From assembly GCF_001949145.1 (NCBI RefSeq), contig NW_019091720.1, forward strand, positions 56,228 to 66,581: a stretch of DNA of 10,354 bases, in the 5' to 3' direction. The notes under the pieces were generated by a model. That model searched no databases and had not been told where the DNA came from. It saw only the letters and a program-made list of their open reading frames with translations. The position numbers were made by a program, and so were the translations under genes. The stretch comes from Acanthaster planci (Eukaryota > Echinodermata > Asteroidea > Valvatida > Acanthasteridae). Within the stretch, counting starts at the first letter, position 1, and the number at the start of each line of letters is the position of its first letter. This document shows positions 1-7,049 of the stretch, in pieces.

Positions 1-358
1 ACAACTGTCTTTTATTCACGAACCTGGCTCCGTGCATAGCTGACCTCTTTTCAATAGGGGCCAGATTAGCGTGCAGCGGTGCTGTGTGGCTCACTGCTGC
101 GGTGGTCGAGCGCTTTTGTCCCCGGTGGTAATCCGCTTGCTTTCAATGCCCCAAACCCTGGTATACAGTTTCAAAATAACGCTGGATTATCACCACTTTT
201 GAGAGTGAAAAATGCCCGTAATGCCCAGCAGCCTGATCTTTTGTTCGGAGCACGGTCTTTTGTTACATGGCCCTGTTTCCTTTTTCCGAGTTCGGAGACC
301 CCGGCCACACATATAAACCATATGGCTCCAATTTCGGAGTCCCTGGCTGGTAGTGGTT
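1..358. other. GC-richer unique block, possible minus-strand LTR edge
   Basis: This block is visibly richer in G+C than the following 5 kb and ends where the first alpha repeat begins (about 370). On the minus strand it ends with an AATAAA signal (complement at about 11-17) close to the window edge, as in the R/U5 part of an LTR or a 3' UTR. The word TTCGGAG occurs three times (244-250, 291-297, 333-339). A 93-codon plus-strand open frame (79-360) resembles no family I know and looks like a by-product of composition. The LTR reading is an inference: the element edge and any TG...CA ends fall outside the window or are not visible. Confidence 0.25.
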
Positions 359-435
359 AAAGTTATATCAAAGTTTCAACACAATCAGACATGTACTTTA
401 GACGTTATAGTACTTTAAAGATTACACCTTTAATG

Positions 436-455
436 TCATGTGACATGTCACATGA
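436..455. repeat. Perfect 20-bp palindrome in first alpha unit
   Basis: TCATGTGACATGTCACATGA is identical to its own reverse complement. It lies in the 'taatgtcatgtgac' part of an isolated alpha unit (about 370-470), where the usual CATGTGAC word is followed directly by its inverse. It contains two CATGTGA/TCACATG E-box-like words. No function is shown. Confidence 0.8.
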
Positions 456-1314
456 TATATCGTTACAACATTGAACTAGTTCTGAGACCCGTCTTTGCTT
501 CACAGTCTTCCTTCAGTGTTAGTTCCATGCGTATATAATATTGCTAAGTTGGAAAACTAAACCTTAAAATCTATGTGCAAAGTCTATGGAGGAAAAAGCG
601 TGTGCAAAGTCTATGGGTAAATATTAATTATTCAAAATTAATAATAAATAAACTAAACTACCCACATCATGTGTTAGCTTGGGTCAATCCTTGATGCAAC
701 TGACATAAAGATCAAACTTCATTTAGTGACTAATATCATTCCTTGAAATCTGTGTGCAAAGTCAAAGGGATGTACACTCGCTAGCAGAAACACTGCTCCT
801 TTAAGTTCATGTCACGTCATTTGCGCTTAACTTAAACGCATCTTTTCATCAGGGTCTTTGTTGGCTGCAACTTTGGTTACAATTGAAGATCACCAAATTA
901 CCAAAGTATTGTCATGAAAACGTGAACAAAGTCAATGGGCTGAAATAAATAGAAAAAAATCAATAATAAATCACTTGATGACGTCATCATGACATCTTTG
1001 TTGTATGAACATCTTTAGACAAGGTTCCTTCATTGATGTAAGTTTGATAACGATCCAAGGTTGCTAAGGGACTAAAGTGGGGAATGGAAGAAACGTGCAC
1101 AAAACAAAGGGGATTTGGGTCATCAGAAGAACTAGAGCTTATCTGTCTGTTGCCAACAGAACCGATGGCTTTTTTGCCTTTTGAAATTTGACCATTTAAG
1201 CTATAGCATAAACCTTTCGGTTAAATGATTTGATCATGCCCAGAAAGGTTCAAGTTTGGAACCCAGTCATACATGCACTTCAAGAGACATAGCCCCTGGG
1301 AGAGTGCCCCCTTA

Positions 1315-1328
1315 ATGTCACGTGACAT
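1315..1328. repeat. 14-bp palindrome with CACGTG E-box
   Basis: ATGTCACGTGACAT is a perfect palindrome in an alpha unit, at the place where other units read atgtcatgtgac. One base change (CATGTG to CACGTG) turns the usual word into a canonical E-box with GTCACGTGAC, the sequence preferred by TFEB/MITF/USF-type bHLH factors. Binding is not shown, and it may be chance decay of a repeat. Confidence 0.6.
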
Positions 1329-1489
1329 GATTATCTGATTTCGTCTATAATACTTCCCTTTCAAAACACCTGCCAAGTTTCAACCCCATTGGACGTGTAC
1401 TTCAGGAGATATAGTACTTTAAAGGTTGCACTTAATGAGGTCATCTTCACATGAGGTAAATGTTCATCTGAATCAGTTCCTTTTCAAGA

Positions 1490-1805
1490 TATCTGTAAGG
1501 TTTGAACCCAATTGGACATATACTTCAGGAGATATAGCATATTAAATCATGCCCCTTTAATGTCACATGAGTTCTCACCTGATGACGTCATCATCACATT
1601 AGGATAATATTCGTCTCAATCACCTCTGTTTTTATATATCTGCAGGGTTTGAGCGCAATTGGACATATATTTCAGGAGATCCAGCATTTTAAATAGTGCC
1701 CCTTTAATGTCATGTGACTTATTGTTTGATGACGTCATCACTAAAAGAGCTCAATATTTGCCTAAAGCACTTCCTTTCTAAGATATAAGCAAGGTATCAA
1801 CCCAG
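1490..1805. repeat. Tandem alpha units, 147-bp period
   Basis: Consecutive alpha units align with palindrome starts at 1580 and 1727, exactly 147 bp apart. The same 147-bp step recurs in copy B (2608 to 2755), and a 145-bp step in copy C (3722 to 3867). The order within each unit is: cttcctttt, aagatatctgcaaggtttga, acccaattggacatgtactt, caggagatatag, tttaaatagtgcccctttaa, tgtcatgtgac, the TGATGACGTCATCA palindrome, then catgaggtcaatatt. Divergence between units is substantial, so the array is old or not homogenised. Confidence 0.85.
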
Positions 1806-1864
1806 CACTAACACAGACAGACTAATTACCTATTACCTATTACCACTTTTAAACAATAAGCTTA

Positions 1865-1884
1865 CTTCCGGTTTCAACCGGAAG
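1865..1884. repeat. CTTCCGGT/ACCGGAAG hairpin, copy B
   Basis: CTTCCGGT and ACCGGAAG form perfect 8-bp arms around TTCA. The arms can extend by one T-A pair, leaving a 2-nt loop. It opens the higher-order unit and is followed by gaaggaagggtcacatgatt, repeated in copy C. The arms also contain CCGGAA/TTCCGG, an ETS-type core. Whether it acts as DNA or RNA structure is unknown. Confidence 0.75.
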
Positions 1885-2401
1885 GAAGGGTCACATGATT
1901 TGACCCACACAAGATGAATTGAAGCCCCAATGTATACTCTGGCACCTTGCGCAAAAAATGTTGTGGGAAGCTACGGTTGATTTTATATGGATTTTAAAAT
2001 TTTAACGAAATATTTAGATATTTGAAATTTAATAATAAATCACTTGATGACCTCATCATGATGTAATTATTTTAGTATCATCTCTGCCCCAAGGTCTTTC
2101 CTTGGTGTAACTTTGATGACAATCGAAGATAGCTGAGTATTAACCAAAATGATGCCTCAAAAACGTGTACAAAGTCAATGGGCTGAAATAAATATTGAAG
2201 AATCAATACTAAATCACATGATGATGTCATCATGACATCATTGTTCTATGCACATCTTTGAACTAAGATCCTTCAATGATATAAGTTTGATGAAGATCCA
2301 AGGTTGCAAACGGACCAAAGTTGATGGTGGAAGAAACGTGCACAAAAAAATGGGCTTTTGGTTAGAAGAGGAAGAAAAAAACACACAACAAAAAGAATGC
2401 T

Positions 2402-2427
2402 TTTTTTTTGCAAAATTGCAAAAAAAA
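2402..2427. repeat. Dyad TTTTTTTTGCAA / TTGCAAAAAAAA, copy B
   Basis: Two perfect 12-nt inverted arms (2402-2413 and 2416-2427) are separated by AA. The dyad sits in the purine-rich module and is enclosed by outer inverted arms, acaaaaagaatgc near 2388-2400 and gcattcttttgta near 2482-2494. The corresponding dyad in copy C differs by a paired change in each arm, so symmetry is retained. Confidence 0.7.
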
Positions 2428-2803
2428 CAAAAACAAAACGAGAGGTCATCTGTCTGTTTGCCAACGGAACAGAGGGGTTTTTTGCATTCTTTTGTACATC
2501 ATTTTTCGTATATAACACCACTTTTTTAAAAAATCTGCAAGGGTTCAACCTGAAAGAACATGTACTTCAAGAGACATAGGGCTTTTAATGTCATGTGACT
2601 TGTTTCCTGATGACGTCATCATTACATGAGGTCAATATTCCTCTAAAGCAATCCCTTTTCAAGATATCTACAAGATTTGAACCCGATCTGACATCTACTT
2701 TAGGAGATACAGGGCCTTAAATAGTGCACCCTTAATGTAATGTGACTTGTCTGCTGATGACGTCATTATCCCATGAGGTCAAATTTCCTAAACAATACGA
2801 CCA

Positions 2804-2823
2804 CTTCCGGTTTCGACCGGAAG
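2804..2823. repeat. CTTCCGGT/ACCGGAAG hairpin, copy C (TTCG loop)
   Basis: The 8-bp arms are identical to those at 1865-1884, but the loop is TTCG instead of TTCA. Both arms are intact although flanking sequence has diverged. In RNA this would be a UUCG tetraloop, although the closing pair is U-A rather than the favoured C-G. Confidence 0.75.
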
Positions 2824-3313
2824 GAAGGGTCATTTGATTTGACCCTCACAAGATGAATTCAAGACCACATTTTATCCTGCCACTTGCTGCAAACAAAATG
2901 TTGCGGGAGGCCGCGGTTGATTTTATATGCATTTTTGTAAATTTAACGGAATATTTAAATATTCAAAATTTAATAATATGTCATGTGATGACATCATCAT
3001 GACGTAACTATTTAAGTATTATCTTCATTTCATAGTTAGTGCTTGCTGTAACTTTGAATAAGATCAACGATTGCTAAGGTACCAAAATAGTACCTCAAAA
3101 ACGTGTACAATATCAATGGGTTGAAATAAATATTGAAAAATCAATAATAAATTAGTTGATGTTTCTAGGACCATCTATGCATAAGGGTTCGTCATTGGTA
3201 TAAGTTTGATGATAATCCAAAGTTGCAAAAGCACTAAAGTCACCGGTAGAAAAAACGTGTACAAAACAAACAGGCTTTTGAGCAGGAGAAAAAGAAAGAA
3301 GGAAAAAAAAACG

Positions 3314-3482
3314 GAACAAAAAGAATGACCTTTTCGCAACTTGCGAAAAAGCCCCCCCCAAAAAAATATGTAACAATTCTGACGAAAACAAAAGCTGTTC
3401 CGGCTGTTGTTGAAACAGCTAACTAGAGCTCATCTGTCTGTTTGCCAACAGAACAGCGGGCTTTTTCGCATTCTTTTGTTAA
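3314..3482. repeat. Foldback module with nested inverted repeats, copy C
   Basis: The left arm aacaaaaagaatg ... gcgaaaaagccc (about 3314-3354) is complementary to the right arm gggctttttcgcattctttt (about 3459-3482), apart from a 15-nt insertion in the left arm that completes the dyad TTTTCGCAA-c-TTGCGAAAA (3331-3349). Inner inverted pairs include agctgtt/aacagct near 3393-3420 and tctgtt-tgcc-aacaga near 3437-3452. Copy B has the same outer arms. Copy A lacks them and joins caaaacaaa almost directly to aactagagct. This pattern suggests a foldback or MITE-like insertion in the ancestor of copies B and C; no target duplication is clear. Confidence 0.5.
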
Positions 3483-4377
3483 TTTGAACAAGCAATCTAC
3501 TGCACAAACCTGATAGCGTAATTATTTCATCATGACTATTTGGGTCCAAGGTTTCAATCAGGCATGCACTATAGGAAATAACTTGTTTTGAATAAAATAT
3601 AATTTGACTCCTGATTTGATGTCATCTTTACATCAGGTAAATCTTCGACTACAACACTTCCTTTTCTTGTAATCTGCAAAGTTTCAATTGGATGAATTTT
3701 AAGGTCACAAGTCTTGTCACCTGGTGACGTCAACATCAAATGAGATCAATAACCGTCTAAATCACTTCCTTTCTAAGGTATCAGCAAGGTTTGAACCCAT
3801 TTGGATATATTCTTCAGGAAATATAGAGTTAAATAGTGCACCTTCAATGTCACATGACTTATCTCCTGATGACGTCATTATCACATTAGGTCAATATTTG
3901 CCTAAAACACTTCCTTCCCAAGATATCAGCGAGGGTTCAACCCAATTGGACATGTACTTCATGAGATATGGAATTTTAAATAGTGACATCATCACATCAA
4001 GTCAATTTTTGGATAGTACTTAAAGGATCAAACTTAAATGTCATGTGACTCGTTTGCTGATTGTATTGTCATGACCTGAGATCAATTTCCATTTATAAAC
4101 CTTCCCTTCCTAACTATCTGCAAGGTTGCAACCCAATCAAACATGTACAGGGTGTCCCACAAAAAAACCAAACCCTGAGGAAAGGGGTTATTATGCCCAA
4201 ACCATGAGATATGATTATAAAGTAGAAGCTGTATTCTTACTAATGATAGCTTAATGGTATCCCTCCTGTCATGCATGACTGAACACCATTGTCTTGAAAA
4301 TTGGGCATCCAAACTCAGTTGTAACATTTTGGATAAACCAGTGAATGACGTTGTCCTCTGTCATGCTTGTCGTGGTG

Positions 4378-4432
4378 GAAAGTGACAACAAAAGGTCATA
4401 TTAATGAGAGGATATTGCCTTTTGTCACTTTC
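4378..4432. repeat. Imperfect inverted repeat inside the transposon
   Basis: The arms GAAAGTGACAACAAAAGG...CATAT (4378-4400) and ATATTG..CCTTTTGTCACTTTC (4412-4432) are complementary except for a 3-nt insertion and a mismatch, around a loop taatgagagg. It lies upstream of the transposase fragment. It could be a secondary insertion or a structured part of the element. Confidence 0.55.
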
Positions 4433-4499
4433 ATGTTATGCAATAATCTGCTTTAAATGTGTTAACCTGCCCCAAGATAGGCCAGTGCAGTGTTGAAAA

Positions 4500-4792
4500 G
4501 TGTTTGTCATGACAAAATTTCTTGAAAACAAGAGCTTTTAAGCCACTCAAGCTGCATTTAGAAAAGCTTTCCCTGATAGGGATCCAACACCAAAGTCGAC
4601 CCTCTTGGAAAATGTGCGCAAATACTGAGAACATGGGACAAGCTTTAATTTGAATAAGGGTCATTCGGGAAGGAGGTGCACAGTGCAAACTCCTAAAAAG
4701 TTGCTGCAGTTCGACAGCAACTTGTCAAACAGCCAAGGGGAACCAGTTGCAGGAGGAATGGACTTGGACACACAGATGGTGTCGCTGCATAA
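4500..4792 (+). pseudogene. Transposase N-terminal helix-turn-helix fragment, disrupted
   Basis: In the frame whose codons start at 4500, the translation reads KVFVMTKFLENKSF (including the preceding codon), a stop (4539-4541), ATQAAFRKAFPDRDPTPKST, LLENVRKY, a second stop (4626-4628), then EHGTSFNLNKGHSGRR. The frame then shifts near 4696-4703 and continues as AAVRQQLVKQPRGTSCRRNG to a stop at 4790-4792. The pattern (LExKSF.ATQ.AFR, NVRKY.EHGTS, NKG.SGRRRT, VRQ.L...PR.S.RRNGL) matches my knowledge of the HTH domain at the start of Tc1/mariner-like transposases, often labelled DUF4817. In an intact element it would bind the terminal inverted repeats. The catalytic DDE/D domain is absent. Two stops and one frameshift make it a non-functional fossil. 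Confidence 0.75.
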
Positions 4793-4847
4793 TTAACTAC
4801 AAATTACATGATGTGTATATAATCGGTGTGCCCCTGATATCTTATCC

Positions 4848-5060
4848 ATGTGTCTTTAAAGTTTCAACCCGATCAGACATGTATTTCAGGAGATATACAG
4901 CACTTCAAAGGATGCAATATTAATGTCATGTGAATTGTCACCTAATGATCATGAGATCATCACGAGATCAATGTTGGTCCATAACATTTCTCTTTTCTAA
5001 TTGTCTGCGTAATTTCATGCCAATGGAATATGTGCATTTGCTGTTCAGGAGATCTGTGGA
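4848..5060. repeat. Last two alpha units, right of the transposon
   Basis: A recognisable alpha unit (tttcaacccgatcagacatg, then tatttcaggagatata, then taatgtcatgtgaattgtca, about 4858-4945) is followed by a strongly decayed one (catgccaatggaatatgtgc near 5017-5036 and ttcaggagatctg near 5046-5058). Their presence on both sides of 4148-4796 shows that the transposon went into the repeat array. Confidence 0.7.
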
Positions 5061-5737
5061 TAGGACTACTGACAACAGACTTCACAAACCTGTTATTAGA
5101 CTTTCAGTTCAGTTTCATTTGTAAGCGAGACCAAAAATCAATGTCCATTCAATATCAGTTTAGAATAAGATGACTTCGATTGGGATATCAGAGACAAACA
5201 CAATGTTTCCCTCGCCTACTTTGAAGAAAAATGGGCAACTAACAATGAATAGTGATTTCAAATGCTAATGCTTAATTCAATTCTCCGCATACTTTTTTGC
5301 CTCATCCCTGGCGAAAATATTTTCAAATGTGGGGAAATTATCAGTCAGATAATACAAAATGCGGAATACCATCAAGTGAGGGCACACTTCAGTTTTCTTG
5401 TGAGGGATTTGATTGCCAGAACAAGGATTCTCTGCAATACGGTGAAACGGCTTTGTAAAATCACCTTAACACCAGAGGATATGGGTTTGCTAGGGCCAGC
5501 AGTATACACAAACAAAGAGATGTCGACTTCAAAGACGGGAAGAAAAATAATGCAAACATAAATTTCATACAATTCTTTCAAAAGTAGATCTTATTTTCTA
5601 TCAACATGCAGTAACTGGACAAATGATTACTTTTAACAACTGTATCTGTGAGTGTACATCAGCACAAACTCAAGACTGTGCAATTTAAGCGTATGTTAAG
5701 AAATGCATGTACTCTCAAACAATCTCTCAAATCCCGC
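5061..5737. other. Non-repetitive stretch, no supported gene
   Basis: I see no recognisable repeat, RNA or conserved protein here. A 99-codon plus-strand open frame (5262-5561) has no motif I recognise, no clear splice context, and competes with an open frame on the other strand (5372-5581), so I do not call it a gene. If the UIM exon downstream belongs to a gene starting left of the window, this is intron. Confidence 0.4.
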
Positions 5738-6552
5738 CTGGATTGGGATATCAGTGGGATCCCAGTGGGATCCGGGATCCCAGTGCAATCCCACCGGGAT
5801 CCACTGGGATGGGGTGAGATCCCACCAGGAATTTTTGTCGGGATTTGTGTGGGATAGCCATTATCCCGGTGGGATTCCACTCACATCCCACTGACATATC
5901 CCAGTTTGACGCAACTGACATCCCACTAGGTGCACATGTATTCATTGGCATAGCAACCTTGCATTCTCACTAGGTGGGGAGTACGTGGGGACCTGACTGT
6001 TAAAGTGAGGGACCACGCACACGCCCCAGAAAAAAAGTGACTAGGATCCCGGTGGGAATCCCACAGGGATCCCACTGAGATCCCACTGGGATGCGGGATG
6101 GGAATCTACTTGAATCTCAGGGTGGGATCCCATCCCATTTTTGGTGGGATCCCGCCGGGACTGGGATCCCGTCTGGATTGCGATATCAGTGGGATCCCAG
6201 TGCAATCCCACCAGGATACGGCAGTATCCCACCAGGAATTTTTGTCAGGATTTGTGAGGGATCGCCATTATCCTAGTGGGATTTCACTCACATTCCACTG
6301 ACAAATCCCAGTTTGACGCAACCGACATCCAACTAGGAATCCCAGTTTGATGCAACTGACATCCCACTGGGATCCCAGTTTGATGCAACTGACATCCCAC
6401 TGGGATCCCAGTTTGATGCAACTGACATCCCAGTTTGATGCAACTGACATCCCAGTTTGATGCAACTGACAATCCAACTGGGATTCCAGTGGGATGAAAG
6501 TGACATCCCATTGATATCCCACTTTTGTGCAAGTGACATCCCATTTGGGATG
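5738..6552. repeat. GGGATCCCA-based minisatellite cluster
   Basis: The block is built from variants of a short palindromic word (TGGGATCCCA, CACTGGGATC, CCAGTGGGAT) and contains about a dozen GGATCC sites. A segment of roughly 165 bp beginning ctggattggg at 5738 recurs, diverged, from 6173 (offset 435, narrowing to 407 at the shared aggaatttttgtc, 5827 versus 6234). Between the two copies lies partly unrelated sequence (about 5940-6040). All six frames stay open for 60-96 codons in places because the repeat lacks stop words. Those frames (rich in WD, GIP and QLHQTG) are artefacts. Confidence 0.85.
6305..6478. repeat. Tandem array of 33- and 22-bp units
   Basis: Six copies of tttgaYgcaaYYgacat start at 6312, 6346, 6379, 6412, 6434 and 6456, giving steps of 34, 33, 33, 22 and 22 bp. 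The long unit is the 22-bp cccagtttgatgcaactgac(at) plus an 11-bp spacer cccactgggat; the short unit lacks the spacer. The junction of spacer and unit forms the perfect 14-bp palindrome ACTGGGATCCCAGT at 6366-6379 and 6399-6412. The internal copies are nearly identical, so this part expanded recently compared with the flanking minisatellite. Confidence 0.85.
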
Positions 6553-7049
6553 TCATCTTATTCCAAACTGTCAATTATGCTACTCAGAGCTGGAACACTT
6601 AAAGTGCATTTCTTTATTCTTATAGGCAGCAGCTATCACTTTCATACTCAGGCTTATGTTCCTTTTGTACAAGGAGTGCCGAAAATATACACACAACAGC
6701 TTTGGAATGTTTGGTCCTAATCACGTTTGCGTGGGCACATAATAATTTGAAGAGGGATATAGGGACTTTCTCTTCTTTGCTGGTGAGGGTGCTCTTCTGC
6801 TCATGGGTAGATCTCATCTCAACATTTGCAGGCCTCTTGTAGTCTTGCGGCAATGAACTGTACTTAATTAATGTCCCACGTACATGCTGGGTACCGAAGT
6901 ATTTCTTTTTACATTTGCTAAACAGGTTTGAACAAAATCTTGGCAATGTCTGACACAACAGGTGCTTGTTCATGTACATGCCATTTGATGTGTGTGAAAA
7001 AGACAGTTCTTCCGATTTTTAATGTACATTTTGAACTTTAAATTCACAG
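6553..7049. other. Probable intron upstream of the UIM exon
   Basis: No AN1 zinc finger, other domain or RNA is visible. A 119-codon minus-strand open frame (6620-6979) is the longest in this part of the window, but it matches no family known to me and has no supporting signals. If the plus-strand gene is real, this is the intron ending in the acceptor cag at 7047-7049, preceded by a T-rich tract (about 7014-7040). Confidence 0.4.

Larger units (their letters stand above)
560..1855. repeat. Higher-order repeat copy A (beta x3, then alpha run)
   Basis: This is the leftmost and most diverged copy of the nested repeat. Beta-type units lie at roughly 640-800, 800-960 and 961-1100. The last carries the exact palindrome TGATGACGTCATCA (976-989) and the phrase aagtttgataacgatccaa. 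The phrase cgtgaacaaagtcaatgggc at 921-940 is shared with copies B and C. A short version of the inverted-repeat module (1090-1200, keeping tctgtctgttgccaacagaa) is followed by alpha units at about 1235-1340, 1370-1460, 1490-1610, 1636-1755 and a partial one near 1777-1805. The CTTCCGGT hairpin module and the long purine tract of the other copies are missing. It ends in a short (TATTACC)n run at 1823-1842. Confidence 0.75.
1861..2800. repeat. Higher-order repeat copy B (complete, about 939 bp)
   Basis: This is the clearest full unit. Its order is a hairpin module (1861-2028), beta units (about 2029-2205 and 2205-2345), a purine-rich inverted-repeat module (2346-2500) and two alpha units (2500-2800). 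Landmarks recur in copy C at a constant offset: the CTTCCGGT hairpin 1865 to 2804 (939), cgtgtacaa 2164 to 3102 (938), beta palindromes 2045 to 2986 (941) and 2219 to 3157 (938). Open frames inside it (for example 2248-2529) run through repeat sequence and homopolymers and should not be called genes. Confidence 0.85.
2803..4147. repeat. Higher-order repeat copy C, broken by a transposon
   Basis: This copy has the same order as copy B: hairpin module (2803-2965), beta units (about 2965-3140 and 3140-3255), an enlarged inverted-repeat module (3256-3482), then alpha units around 3540-3640, 3660-3745, 3775-3895, 3920-4010 and a partial unit ending at 4147. The second beta unit has lost about 19 bp at its palindrome (3157 to the TTTGA at 3205 is 48 nt instead of 67). 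The 3724-4023 plus-strand open frame covers two alpha units in one frame; it reflects a repeat length near 3 x 49, not a protein. Confidence 0.8.
4148..4796 (+). mobile_element. Decayed Tc1/mariner-like DNA transposon
   Basis: The left end reads CAGGGTGTCCCACAAAAAAA directly after a TA (4146-4147) that belongs to an alpha unit's acatgtac. A TA target with a CAGGGTGTCCC terminus is typical of several Tc1/mariner-superfamily elements. A degenerate transposase N-terminal frame lies inside at 4500-4792. No matching inverted right end (gggacaccctg) appears before alpha repeats resume at about 4848, so the copy is truncated on the right or its end has decayed. The interrupted alpha unit does not resume cleanly, which points to loss of flanking sequence. 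The minus-strand open frames 4082-4327 and 4431-4688 are shadows. Confidence 0.65.

Noticed and set aside
2248-2579. Lysine- and phenylalanine-rich open frames on both strands
   Set aside because: They run through A and T homopolymers of the inverted-repeat module in copy B and are not preserved in copy C.
976-3880. Regularly spaced palindromic repeats considered as a CRISPR array
   Set aside because: The repeats are diverged, the units are about 147-170 bp with conserved rather than unique spacers, and the context is eukaryotic with splice sites and DNA transposons.
3724-4023. 99-codon plus-strand open frame
   Set aside because: It reads two alpha repeat units in one frame because the unit length is close to a multiple of three. 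Its two halves resemble each other, and there is no known domain.
5262-5561. 99-codon plus-strand open frame considered as an upstream exon of the UIM gene
   Set aside because: There is no AN1 cysteine/histidine pattern and no convincing splice sites. An opposing open frame overlaps it.
5648-6574. Many overlapping open frames on both strands rich in WD, GIP and QLHQTG
   Set aside because: They are translations of the GGGATCCCA minisatellite, open in several frames at once, which is typical of a repeat lacking stop words and not of a gene.
6620-6979. 119-codon minus-strand open frame with a hydrophilic middle part
   Set aside because: It matches no family I know and has no promoter, splice or polyadenylation support. 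A chance frame of this length is plausible in 10 kb.
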